DNA of 64,000 bases, taken from Blasia pusilla. Lineage: Eukaryota; Marchantiophyta; Marchantiopsida; Blasiales. The notes beneath the pieces were generated by a model. It was not told the DNA's origin. It saw nothing but the letters and a program-made list of their open reading frames with translations, and searched no databases. Location of the stretch: the NCBI GenBank assembly GCA_050084515.1, contig CM114274.1, positions 40,734,001 to 40,798,000 of the forward strand. Reading direction: 5' to 3'. Positions 23,430 to 33,896 of this stretch are shown piece after piece. Every line of letters begins with the position of its first letter. The stretch's first letter is position 1. The position numbers and the translations under genes are program-made.

Positions 23430-24456
23430 TCGGTTAACTAACCTTGGGCTTCGGACATTCTTTAGCGATGTGTCTAGGTTCACCACAATTATAGCAAATC
23501 ACTTTGGCATTCACTGACTTTTGGTACAGCGCCCCTTTTGGCTTGGGGTTGAGTTCCACTCGTTTTGTTGCTGGGGTAAGAGACCCCGTGTGGTCGCGCA
23601 CACCCCCACTCCAAACCCTCTTGGATGCCCCCTTGTCTTTTGAAAACTCTTCTCAATGGGTTTCTGGACTTTGACCTCATCGTCCCCTATCCGCTCCACG
23701 TAGATCTTTGATAGCACTGGCATCCGGAAGAGGGCCTTTTCTGCACTCGGCTTAAGTCTACTTAAGAATATCACCTTCTTTGCAAACTCGTCCCTCTTTG
23801 GGATTCAGTTCATACTTGCACTGAACTCTTGCAAATAAGCGCTAAGGGACCCACTTTGTCGTAACTATACAAACTCCACACCATGACGGAACTCTTGATA
23901 CTCTCGAGTGATTCGGTCACCAATCAACATCTTGAACTCTTCCCAACTCAGAGCTATTCCACAGCCTAGATGTTCTTTGCGATGAGTCGTCCATCACTAG
24001 AGTGTGATCCTTTAGGAATCTGACCGCTACGGTCACCTTGTCCTGCTCTTCTGCCCTTGGTGCCTCAAAGTGAAGTTCCAGCTCCGTTAGAAACTTGTTC
24101 ACTTTCGAAGACCGCCCCATTCCTAGGAATAGCGTAGGAAAATTTGTCTTAGAAATCTTCTAACTAGAACTAGAACCTCTGTCCGACTCAAGCTCAACAA
24201 TCTACTTACTCTGTTGGGTCATCTTCTCAGTCATCAACTTCATTAAGTCCATCAGTTGGACATAGAAGGCCGGGTCACTTGAGTTTGGAGCCAAAGGTCC
24301 CACGAAAAGATTGGCGTCTATGACATCCTGATGTCTGCAGCTCGGCGCTTTGGGAGTCACTATCTCTTCCTTTGGCTCATGATCACTTATTGGTTCATCA
24401 CTCGGCCTTTTTTGCTTGACTAGTGGCTTACTTGGTTCTTCGCCCTTGGTCACCAT
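23430..24456 (-). pseudogene. gag: Chromovirus gag, broken
   Basis: Fragments in several frames. The N-terminal part (24202-24456) is charged (PSDEPISDHEPKEEIV). A retrotransposon capsid-like segment is at 23917-24120, and the knuckle CYNCGEPRHIAKECPKP (C-x2-C-x4-H-x4-C) is encoded at about 23440-23500. Frameshifts separate these parts. Confidence 0.75.
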
Positions 24457-24526
24457 TCTCGAGTCCTTGCCTTCTTATATGTCCTCCTTGTCTCTTGCGT
24501 TCCTCCCCGAGCATCAAGGTCTCCCT

Positions 24527-24632
24527 TGTCGTGCGAATCCACATCGTCATACAACATACATTGCTCACATAACATACTCACATACATACATAACATAGAC
24601 GAGAGCATCCACAAACACAAGTGTATCACAAC
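24527..24632 (-). repeat. Element A LTR-flanking tail, distal copy
   Basis: 106 bp, nearly identical to 25001-25106. The minus strand starts GTTGTGATACACTTG and ends GCACGACA. It is directly adjacent to the end of the LTR body. Confidence 0.85.
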
Positions 24633-24998
24633 TGAAATCCGTGAAAGACCTATTGTTAGAAAACACGTATAGAATCACATACAATCGAGCCAAACCCACT
24701 CCACGATGAGAGAATCTAGGTCGAAGCTTGCGGGAAACACCATAGCCAAGAGCTCTACTCACTACCAAGGCTTACTCCCAACGCAACAGACTCAACTCAA
24801 AGAACTAACTGTTCTTTGAGTGCACTCCATCTTATATCCTCCAACCTAAGAGCGGGCCCTATTGGAAAAGTCACCCTCAACTGAGTACCCCAACCCTATA
24901 TATGAAATCGCATCTCTACCTTCACACTGCAGCCCTACATAAGGTATGGCCTCTACTAGCACACTATACTCTACGACATAATCCGTATGGTCATGACA
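24633..24998 (-). repeat. Element A 3' LTR body
   Basis: Matches 35074-35442. On the minus strand it begins TGTCATGACC and ends CGGATTTCA. A TATA-like GGATATAAGATGG lies in its first half. It is bracketed by two ~106-bp direct repeats. Confidence 0.85.
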
Positions 24999-25000
24999 GC

Positions 25001-25106
25001 TGTCGTGCAAATCCACATCGTCATACAACATACATCGTTGACATACCATACTCACATACATACGTAACATAGACGAGAGCATCCACAAACACAAGTGTAC
25101 CACAAC
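25001..25106 (-). repeat. Element A LTR-flanking tail, proximal copy
   Basis: 106 bp, starting GTTGTGGTACACTTG on the minus strand, immediately after the polypurine tract and separated from the LTR body by two bases. Confidence 0.85.
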
Positions 25107-25118
25107 TCGCCCCCCTAA
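25107..25118 (-). promoter_or_regulatory. Element A polypurine tract
   Basis: Minus strand TTAGGGGGGCGA directly precedes the tail/LTR region. The same tract is at the equivalent place in B and C. Confidence 0.75.
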
Positions 25119-25279
25119 CTGGCGGTTAGGTCCTTCTAACTCTCAGGTAGCCCTATACATCTACTACATGCTATACACCTTCTTGGATGCACGAATCAGA
25201 AGGCCGGGTGCTAGGTTGCTCCATCGTTAGTCGCACATCTGTAATCCATATCATGCAAAGATCAAGTCATCTACCTCTC

Positions 25280-26983
25280 CTAAGTACATCGAGGACAAAC
25301 CCACCTTCCAGTAGGAACAACATCCATACATGGAGTCAAACACATCATGTGCCAACCCCTAGAACACCGATCACACACCAACATACGGGTTGCGTTACTA
25401 GCAGAACCACACAACATGCACCTCAAGCTAGCACGTATCATGGTTAAGCTTAGGTCAACAGTACCATCCACATTTGGAAGATGACATGGCGCACAATTAC
25501 GCACATGGTCCTTCCAAAAAACTCCATCACGACCCTCCAACATGAGAACTCCAAAAGCTAACACCTCGCGCACTCGTAAAATAGTGCGGCCTGCCGTCAC
25601 ATCCAAGGTTGTCAGTACAATCTGCTGCAAATAGACATAGTCCCTCACATGGAACCTACGAATTGATGATCGATAATCTCCACCCGGAATGGTTGCATAC
25701 CGCAACGTATCTCTATGTTGAGCAATGGCAAGATTCTCAAAGGCTGTTGGCATAACTCTCCGAAAGAGCTCTCCCCGCTGAGAACACACCCTTATCCACA
25801 TCTCTGGGTCATCAAGGTTCACCACCTCACTACACTCCCGACGAATTGCTGCTGGCAAGTCTGGATCTTGGTCGTATAACAGAAAATAAGGTGAGAAGGA
25901 AGCCAAGGATGCTTGGCGACTGAACCTATACCCCATGGCTAACCATGGCAACTGAATATCCCAGCCTCCAAGATGCCCCTTATGTAGGCCATACTTGCAT
26001 AATGCCCTCTTCACGGTCTGAACCACACGCTCAGCCAAACGCTCAGCCTCTGGATGATCTTGAGACGTGGTCCGATGATCAATCAAAGCCTTGTCACACA
26101 AGACCTGAAACTCACCCTGAAACTCTGTACCCTGGTCGGTCAGCACTTCAGCTGGTGCACCAAAATGACTAGGCACTCTATCAAGAAACGCGTACGCCGT
26201 TCCCTCACTTGCCTTGTCAGGTAATGCCACCAACTCAATCCACTTGGAGAAGTGCTCCACCATCACCAACACATATCGATGATGTCGTATAGTCAACTGT
26301 AACGGTCCCGCAAAGTCCACACTTCAACGGTAACCCAACCCCATAATAGGCAAGGGGTGAAACTGTGGTGTAGGGGCATTGAATGATGCCCTCACTCGGT
26401 CACAAACCATACAACGTGACACCAACTGTTGCACCTGAGTATGCATGCCACGCCACCAATACTGACAAAGGAGTAAGCTATACGTACGCTTTACCCCAAA
26501 ATGTCCCAACTCCTCATGGGCATGTCCCACAATGCGCTCTCTCTGAGCCAAATGCGGCATTACTCGTACTCTATCATCCTCCCACACACAGAGAATATTT
26601 GTTCCCTCCAATCGATACCTCTTAGCACGTTGAAGAACACGGTCTCGCTCCTTCGCACTCACTATGCCTGGCACCCTACTGGTCCGTAAGAACTCCAACA
26701 CCAACGCATCATCATGAATATCACCCTGATCTGTACCACCATCTCCAACCTTAGAATCTAAAGGTTGGCCATCTACCCTCTGACTAGAGTAAGATGTCAT
26801 GTGGTCCTCCATACTAGAGTCCACCCCTAACCAACATGAAAAGGCGGATGCATGCCAACTTGGCACCATCTCCTCATCAACCTTGCCATGCCATCTAGCC
26901 CCAGTTGCATCCTCTTGGCTAATACATGGGTTCCTAATCAACCCATCAGCATCAAGGTTGGAAACTCCAGGTCTATGTACCAC
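25280..26983 (-). pseudogene. Element A integrase with C-terminal PHD finger
   Basis: Two frames (26983-26324 and 26320-25280) separated by one stop at WRW-SVDFAGP. The HHCC domain is HEELGHFGVKRTYSL...CMVCDRVR. Catalytic residues lie in DFAGPL, LTDQGTEFQG and the Glu of EAERLAERVVQ. After the integrase C-terminal region (RRFHVRDYVYLQQ, LEGRDGVFWKDHVRNC) comes a complete C4HC3 PHD finger, from CMLCGSAS through CDRCSRGWHMMC to WVCPRCT at the end. PHD fingers bind histone H3 tails; here it occupies the place a chromodomain has in chromoviruses, suggesting chromatin-guided integration (inference). The long second frame is essentially intact. Confidence 0.93.
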
Positions 26984-26998
26984 CTGGAAGTCATACTC

Positions 26999-27664
26999 CT
27001 ATAAGATAAGAGCCCACCGTGCAAGCTTCCCTGTAAACTTGTCAGACTCCATCAACCACTTGAGCGGTTGGTGATCAGTAACAAGGGTAATCTGTGTGCC
27101 AAACAAGTAACACCTAAAGTGTGCCACAGCCCACACTACTGCCAAGCACTCTCCCTCATATGAACTATAGCGCGACTCCGCTGCTTCATTCGAACGACTT
27201 GCATAGGCCACCATAAACTCCATGTGCTCATCATCATGTTGTGTCAACACCGCTCCAAGTCGCAACCTACTCCAATCAGTGTGTAACTGAAATGGGTGCC
27301 CTCTCATAGGTCTCCTCAAGATAGGCGCTGCCATCACCAGGGCCTTAAGCTCCACAAAAGCTCTCTCCTGATCATTTCCCCAGTGCCACTCTTGATCTGA
27401 TTTCAAAATTTGGTTCAAAGGCTTTGCCATAGCACTAAATCCCTTCACATACCTCCGATAGTAGTTCGCCAATCCCATGAATGTCCGAACTCTACTCACA
27501 TCTACCGGACGCGGAATAAGTGCAATAGCCTCCACCTTTGCTTGCTGAACTCCCAAACCACCTGGATAGATCACATGACCCAAGTACTCCACATCCTCAT
27601 GGAAAAACATACACTTTCCTGGATGCAAACGTAGACCATGAGCTTTCAACTGCTCAAACACCAT
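26999..27664 (-). pseudogene. Element A RT thumb and RNase H
   Basis: LRLHPGKCMFFHEDVEYLGH and MGLANYYRRYVKGFS are RT connection motifs of Ty3/gypsy. RNase H follows with LHTDWSRLRLGAVLTQ, YSSYEGECLAVVWAV, FRCYLFGTQITLVTDHQPL and KWLMES. Ends at a stop in the tether to integrase. Confidence 0.92.
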
Positions 27665-28397
27665 CTACAAATGTATCTGATGCTCCTCCACCGTGTTACT
27701 GAACACCAAGATATCATCAATGTAACACCGAACAAAATCCAACCCTACTAGGATCCTATCCATCACTCTGTGAAACTCGGTCGGTGCATTCTTCAACCCA
27801 CAAGGTAAGAATTTCCACTGGTACAAACAATCCTTGCCATGAGAGTTGACACCCCAAAATGCTGTCTTGGCCTTGTCACTCTCCCGAATCGGCAATTGAT
27901 GGTATCTCGCTCAAGATCCAAAATCTGAAAATCTTTGCCTGTCCCACCACATCAAAGATCTCCTCAGGTGTAGGCATGGCATACCTATCGGCCTTGGTTT
28001 GCCGATTGATAGGACGGTAATCTCCACACATCCCCCTATCCGTGTAGTTGCCATGCATATCCTTTTTAGCAGGCATGACAGTGGCTGATGCATACTCTCC
28101 ATGCGACAACTCCACTAATCCAGCCTCCAAAAGGTCCAACGTCCTACTCTGAATCAGGTCCCTCTCCATATCACTATATCCGTAGGGACGACGGAAGATT
28201 GGTGTATCACTAGCCAAATCGATCCGTATACCGGGTCCAAGCAGAGCACCCAACTCCTTCATGCTTAAGGCAAAACAACTCCTATAAGCACGTAGGAACT
28301 GTGTCAAGCGTCGTTTCTCACCTCTTGTACGCTTGGGCCCAAGAAATGGCTCCCAAGTCTCCTCCACTGGCACACTAGAGGGAGAGGACAATGCCAT
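27665..28397 (-). pseudogene. Element A reverse transcriptase, frameshifted
   Basis: 28397-27876 carries IRIDLASDTPIFRRPYGYSD, VELSHGEYASATVMPAKKD and CGDYRPINRQTKADRYAMP. A frameshift near 27895 follows IFDVVGQAKIF. The second frame (27895-27665) has FLPCGLKNAPTEFHRVMD and the catalytic YIDDILVFS. The motif order is typical of Ty3/gypsy. The motif-A Asp (DL-usually in LDL) falls at the frameshift, so one catalytic residue may be lost. Confidence 0.92.
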
Positions 28398-28639
28398 TGG
28401 CTGCTGCGCAACCCCCTCACAAGATGGTACACCTAGCTACACCATCATTTGAGAAAATAACTCCTCCACCAGCATGAGTAACCAACTCCACATGCCCAGC
28501 CATTACATCCCATTTACTCCAAGAATGCAAAATACTACTCTCCTCGCCCCCAACCGATGCCTCTACTATCCCGGTAGCCATCAAGTGCATTACAAGGGGT
28601 GGAAGACCCACAGACATAGTCTAAAGTCGACGCTGCTTG

Positions 28640-29690
28640 GCCATACCAAGACTCAAAATCCAAGTCAAACAATTCAAGTCCATGGCCTGACCCAACACAT
28701 GACGTCGTGAAGCCTAAAAAATGGAAGCAACCGCTGTCACACTAGTAGCAAATCCCATTGCACGCTCTCTCTCATCAGCATTAGGCTCCACCAACTATCG
28801 CACATGAGAATCCCATACAAGCCCGGGACCACCTTCCCTGTAGACATGTGACGAGGGAAAACTCACAAATGTGGGTAGTGCCATCCTAGGCCGGCCCACA
28901 CGCTTCACCACTGCCATGGGTGACCCATGAATAATCCTCACCACCTCAGAAAGTCGCCCAGTATCCAAGATACTATCCACTGTAAGGCAAGGATCTCGCT
29001 GCACTGCATCATATGCTCGACGTAGAACCTCCCTAGGCAACAAGTTTGTCCACCACAAGTGTGGACGATGTGCACGTGAGCCAACTCGCGTTGCATCCAA
29101 CAACATCGCTGGTCCAATCCAAGACCGCACCTCATGAACACTCGCCATCATCCAGGTCCGAGTGTCACCCAACAATGGAACATTCTCCAGAATGGAGCAC
29201 GTGCCTGATGAACCTGGAGATGTCGTAACACCCGTAACATCTCCCAAAAAAATCGAGACCTAGGATCGTGTAATCCCTCACCACGACCAGCACGTGTATC
29301 ACCCTGACATGGCCATCTAGCAATCACCAAATCCATAGGACCAACCCTCTCAAGGTCCTTCGCCCCCAACAATGCAATGTGTGACGGCAAAGCACGTTGG
29401 TACCCAAGAATAGCTGATGGCGGCAACAACTCAGGATATCTCCGCATCAACTGACCAATATGTCCGGATGAGACTCTCTCGGCCGTCTCATCTCGCTCCA
29501 CATACACGTATCTTCGCACAGGAATATCGGCCTGCAACATTGCAGCCAAACCAATGCTAATCCCACCAAAGAGATCTAACACACAAATGCCCTCCGGCGG
29601 ATACTGCCATACAATCGGTGTAGTATCCAAAGGGGATAACCCAACTGGTTCCAGAAGTAGGAGTCTGCCGTGGGGCCTCCTCTTCCTCGT
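28640..29690 (-). pseudogene. Element A C5-cytosine DNA methyltransferase (downstream copy)
   Basis: Motif I is ICVLDLFGGISIGL (SAM binding). Motif IV is DLVIARWPCQGDTRAGRGE with the PCQ catalytic Cys, followed by DPRSRFFWEMLRVLRHLQ. Motif VI, ILENVPLLGD, is in a second frame (29247-28795) after a small deletion. Motif VIII is GSRAHRPHLWWTNLLP. Motifs IX-X are ADERERAMGFATSVT and RRHVLGQAMDLNCLTWI, past a TAG. The order I-IV-VI-VIII-IX-X is canonical, not permuted as in plant DRM enzymes. AHRxxLWW and FFWEMLR resemble the DNMT3 group, but PCQ is as in DNMT1 and bacterial enzymes. It would transfer methyl groups to cytosine in DNA. Broken here. Confidence 0.92.
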
Positions 29691-31036
29691 GAGGTATAAC
29701 AGCCTCACACCAAGCCTCTTGCACTAGGCAATCAGCCTCCTGCCGTAGAAAACCGCCTGAACTCCAAAGTGGCAGATCCAATGATGAGGATGCCACGGCT
29801 GCAAAAATAGGAACCTCCTCATGCACAGGAGAATCCATAGTAGAAAAATTACCCTCCAAAAAGTCTCCTGGCCAAGTGACTACTCCACTAAAACCTGCCA
29901 CAGATGCTAACATTGTTGGGGAAGACCCTCCTCGTCGAGCCCCATAAATAAATCTCACAGGAACTTGGCTCATACGTCCATCCCCGGACTGCCAACCAGG
30001 TCTATAAGACGCTGTCTCAGTCCAGTAATCCATCTGAAAACCCATCGGGTACAATACTGCTCCTCCAACTAGTACATCATACGACTCGGCTGATGTGACT
30101 ACCGCAGATACTCCTAATTGGGAGCTATCAGTCGCATGATCTGGTCTCAACTGTACACAAAACTTCTTCCGTGTCATGAATTGAGACCTATCATTGGCTC
30201 CTCCAAGTGATGTTTGAATCTTGAATGGGCAAGCCTCAAGCTCTGACCTCCGAATACCCAAACCAATACATGCCGCCTTTCCCAACATCAAAGGTTGGGC
30301 ACCAGAGTCTAACAAGACTCTATCTGGTCTATACACCTGTCCTGTAGGACTCACCAATCGGAATATCCCACTCCTGTTGTCCAACATACATACACCAGGT
30401 GTAAGCCTCTCACGATCAATGGCTGGCCTGGCTGGTAATGCATCCATCTTCGCCGCTGCTGCCTGCCAAGTAGCACTGGTACTCAATGCTACACGTGACA
30501 TAGAGGGTCGCTCCACCGCAACACCCTCATCCACCTCAGCACGTGTAGCAGTAACATCCCCACGTTCACACATGGCTGCTAACTGAAATACATGAGCTAA
30601 GTCAACTCCTAAAGCCATCAGCTTCGTGGCCGAAAACAATGGGGATCCCAATATTGAAGTTGCCATCCGCAATACTGCACTCGATGCTGCATCCGTGTCT
30701 ACTACACACGATGTAGATGCCTCAGTCCCCACAATCGGCTCAATAGGCTACGTAGGAACCATGGATGGAGTCCTAAGCACCTCAGACAACCAGAATGACT
30801 GGGGAAGCCTAGCCTACCTCCCAGCCTCTCCCGTCTATGGATCCAACTCCACGGTAGCACCACGTGGCTCTGATGCTTGAGTGGCTCCTCTCTTTACTGC
30901 AGTCGATGCCTCAACGTGTGCTGCACTCACCATATAAGAGAGATCATCCCCTCCATAAGAGGTGGAAGCCCTTGCTCCCGAACCTGATCTATGCTGGATA
31001 CGAGCCAAAGTAGCCAACTTCTGCTCCAACTGCTCA
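29107..31036 (-). repeat. Tandem duplication in element A, unit 1
   Basis: About 1930 bp, matching 31079-33018 with an estimated 2-6% difference. Covers the gag C-terminus, protease and methyltransferase motifs I to VI. Confidence 0.92.
29557..30880 (-). pseudogene. Element A gag end and aspartic protease (downstream copy)
   Basis: An open frame of about 390 codons. The retropepsin motif VLLDSGAQPLMLGKAACIG is intact (DSGA), followed by PFKIQTSLGGANDRSQF and SYDVLVGGAVLYPMGFQMDY. A Trp/Pro-rich linker leads toward the methyltransferase, but the frame is lost near 29680 just before PLDTTPIVWQYPPEGI. In element B the same linker runs into the methyltransferase without a break, so protease and methyltransferase were originally one polyprotein. 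Confidence 0.88.
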
Positions 31037-31078
31037 TCAGCAACCCACCTCACAGTCTCGTAGTAATTTTTCTACCCC

Positions 31079-32714
31079 CGCTGGTCCAATCCAAGACCGC
31101 ACCTCATGAACACTCGCCATCATCCGGGTCCGAGTGTCACCCAAAAATGGAACATTCTCCACAATGTAAGCTAGAGCACGTGCCTGATGAACCTGAAGAT
31201 GTCGTAACATCCGTAATATCTCCCAAAACAATTGAGACCTAGGGTCATGTAATCCCTCACCACGACCAGCACGTGTATGACCCTGACATGGCCATCCAGC
31301 AATCACCAAATCCACAGGACCAACCCTCTCAAGGTCCTGCGTCCCCAACAATGCAATGTGTGATGGTAAAGCACGCTAGTACCCACGAATAGCTGATGGC
31401 GGCAACAACTCAGGATATCTCCGCATCAACTGACCAATATGTTGGGATGAGACTCCCTCGGCCGTCTCATCTCGCTCCACATACACGTATCTTCGCACAC
31501 GAATACAGGCCTGCAACACTACAGCCAAACCAATGCTAATCCCACCAAAGAGATCTAACACACAAATGCCCTCCGGCGGATACTGCCATACAATCGGTGT
31601 AGTATCCAAAGGGGATAACCCAACTGGTTCCAGAAGTAGGAGTCTGCCATGGGGCCTCCTCTTCCTCGTGAGGTATAACAGCCTCACACCAAGCCTCCTG
31701 CACTAGGCAATCAGCCTCCTGCCGTAGAAAACCGCCTGAACTCCAAAGTGGCAGATCCAACGATGAGGATGCCACTACTGCAAAAATAGGGACCTCCTCA
31801 TGCACAGGAGAATCCATAGTAGAAAAATTACCCTCCAAAAAGTCTCCTGGCCAAGTGACTACTCCACTAAAACCTGCCACAGATGCTAACACTGTTGGGG
31901 AAGACCCTCCTTGTCGAGCCCCATAAATAAATCTCACAGGAACTTGGCTCATACGTCCATCCCCGGACTGCCAACCAGGTCTATAAGACGCTGTCTCAGT
32001 CCAGTAATCCATCTGAAAACCCATCGGGTACAATACTGCTCCTCCAACTAGTACATCATACGACTCGGCTGATGTGACTACCGCAGATACTCCTAATTGG
32101 GAGCTATCAGTCGCATGATCTGGTCTCAACTGTACACAAAACTTCTCCCGTGTCATGAATTGAGACCTATCATTGGCTCCTCCAAGTGATGTTTGAATCT
32201 TGAATGGGCAAGGCTCAAGCTCGGACCTCCGAATACCCAAACCAATACATGCGGCCTTTCCCAACATCAAAGGTTGGGCACCAGAGTCTAACAAGACTCT
32301 ATCTGGTCTATACACCTGTCCTGTAGGACTCACCAATCGGAATATCCCACTCCCGTTGTCCAACATAAATACACCAGGTGTAAGCCTCTCATGATCAATG
32401 GCTGGCCCGGCTGGTAATGCATCCATCTTCGCCGCTGCTGCCTGCCAAGTAGCACTGGTACTCAATGCTACACGTGACATAGAGGGTCGCCCCACCGCAA
32501 CATCCTCATCCAACTCAGCACGTGTAGCAGTAACATCCCCACGTTCACACAACGTGGCTGCTAGCTGAAATACATGAGCTAAGTCAACTCCTAAAGCCAT
32601 CAGCTCCGTGGCCAAAAACAATGGGGATCCCAACACTGAAGTTGCCATCCGCAATACTGCACTCGATGCTGCATCCGTGTCTACTACACACGATGTAGAT
32701 GCCTCAGTCCCCAC
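31079..32714 (-). pseudogene. Element A protease and N-terminal methyltransferase (upstream copy)
   Basis: Protease frame 32714-31536 (VLLDSGAQPLMLG intact). The overlapping frame 31687-31376 has methyltransferase motif I CVLDLFGGISIGLAVVLQA. After a stop, 31351-31037 has DLVIAGWPCQGHTRAGRGE and IVENVPFLGDTRTRMMAS, keeping the ENV motif without the small deletion seen in the downstream copy. The domain stops at the duplication border after motif VI, so this copy lacks motifs VIII-X. The protease-methyltransferase frameshift is shared with the other copy, so it predates the duplication. Confidence 0.88.
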
Positions 32715-33018
32715 AATCGGCTCAATAGGCTACGTAGGAACCATGGATGGAGTCCTAAGCATCTCAGACAACCAGAATGACTGGGGAAGCCTAGCCTACC
32801 TCCCAACCTCTCCCCTCTATGGATCCAACTCCACGGTAGCACCACGTGGCTCTGACGCTTGAGTGGCTCCTCTCGTAACTGCAGCCAATGCCTCAATGTG
32901 TGCTGCACTCGCCATATAAGAGAGATCATCCCCTCCATAAGAGGTGGAAGCCCTTGCTCCCGAACCTGATCTATGCTGGATACGAGCCATAGTAGCCAAC
33001 TTCTGCTCCAATTGCTCA
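31079..33018 (-). repeat. Tandem duplication in element A, unit 2
   Basis: About 1940 bp. A 42-bp filler (31037-31078) of unknown origin separates the units, and both begin CGCTGGTCCAATCC and end at TGCTCA. Confidence 0.92.
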
Positions 33019-33896
33019 ATCCTGGCGGCCGTAGTTGACTCTATCGTTGTGGAAGGGGTAGCCACCGTAGGCTCTCCAACCACTGGTCCACCTCTACCAC
33101 CTCTACCACCTCGGCCTCTCGGAGCTACTCCATCATGGCCGCGGCCTGATCTCAACTCTGGATGAAGATCAAAGCAAAGCTCTCGAGGATGACCTCGTCT
33201 CCCGCAATGATCACACTAAGTTGGGGCCGACTGAGGCCCATCCTCCAAAGTCCGTCTCCCATCCTCTTGGGGACAAAACTTCCTAACATGATCACCTCCA
33301 CATGTCGAACATGACTTTCCTTGCTGTGGGGCAGCAAATGAAGGCAATGGTCTCTGCGCAAGTGTCCCTCTAGGACATGACTGAGGTCGTGTGTACCCCC
33401 GACGACTCCCACTACTACTACCACCACCACTACTACGAGACTGTGAGGTGGGCTGCTGAACAGGAGGAGTAGTAGTTGTATCCCTACTGAATGCGGATGT
33501 CACCACTCTCTCCTTCACCATGTTAAGCTTAATCTTCTCAGATAGAGCAAACACATGGGTCAATGTGGGTGAATCATCACTCATAAGAGTAGCATCACGT
33601 ACCCTATGGCGCAAATCTCTGTCCAAGATCTCATACCAAAACAAGACTCCCTGAGCCTCAGTCACACCTTGGGTAACTGAAATCAAGCGTCGCATACGAG
33701 TGTATGCCTCACGAAGACTCTCACCAGTGTTTCGCTCAAATTCGTCAACCCTAACAATGGGCGCGCAAGCAAGAAGCAACGATGGAGGGGATCCAAACAC
33801 AGGAAGTCCAACGACAACCCTCCAATCGCAAATGGAAATCAAGGTAACATAATCCATCAAACGTGGTGCCCCCTGAATCCACAAAACCCACCACAC
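32817..33896 (-). pseudogene. gag: Element A gag with two zinc knuckles
   Basis: 33896-33216 encodes capsid-like sequence (ESLREAYTRMRRLISVTQG, FWYEILDRDLRHRV) and knuckle 1, CSTCGGDHVRKFC (C-x2-C-x3-H-x4-C). An in-frame TAG then precedes knuckle 2, CDHCGRRGHPRELCFDLHPE; elements B and C read Gln-Cys there, so the stop is probably CAG to TAG. An RG-rich stretch (PRGRGGRGGRGG) and a coiled-coil-like segment (IEQLEQKLATMARIQ) follow. The N-terminal third known from C and D is missing. Confidence 0.85.

Larger units (their letters stand above)
21642..24526 (-). mobile_element. Chromodomain Ty3/gypsy element, internally deleted
   Basis: Minus-strand order is gag with CCHC knuckle, protease, integrase zinc region, integrase core, integrase C-terminus, chromodomain. 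RT and RNase H are absent: protease ends at about 23029 and the integrase zinc region begins at about 22990. The junction carries several copies of ATCCAAGAACGT. Element A is inserted on its 5' side at 24527. No LTRs could be assigned. Confidence 0.85.

Noticed and set aside
30221-30586. 121-codon plus-strand frame within element A
   Set aside because: Antisense to the protease motif LLDSGAQP; shadow of the real frame, repeated in the duplicate.
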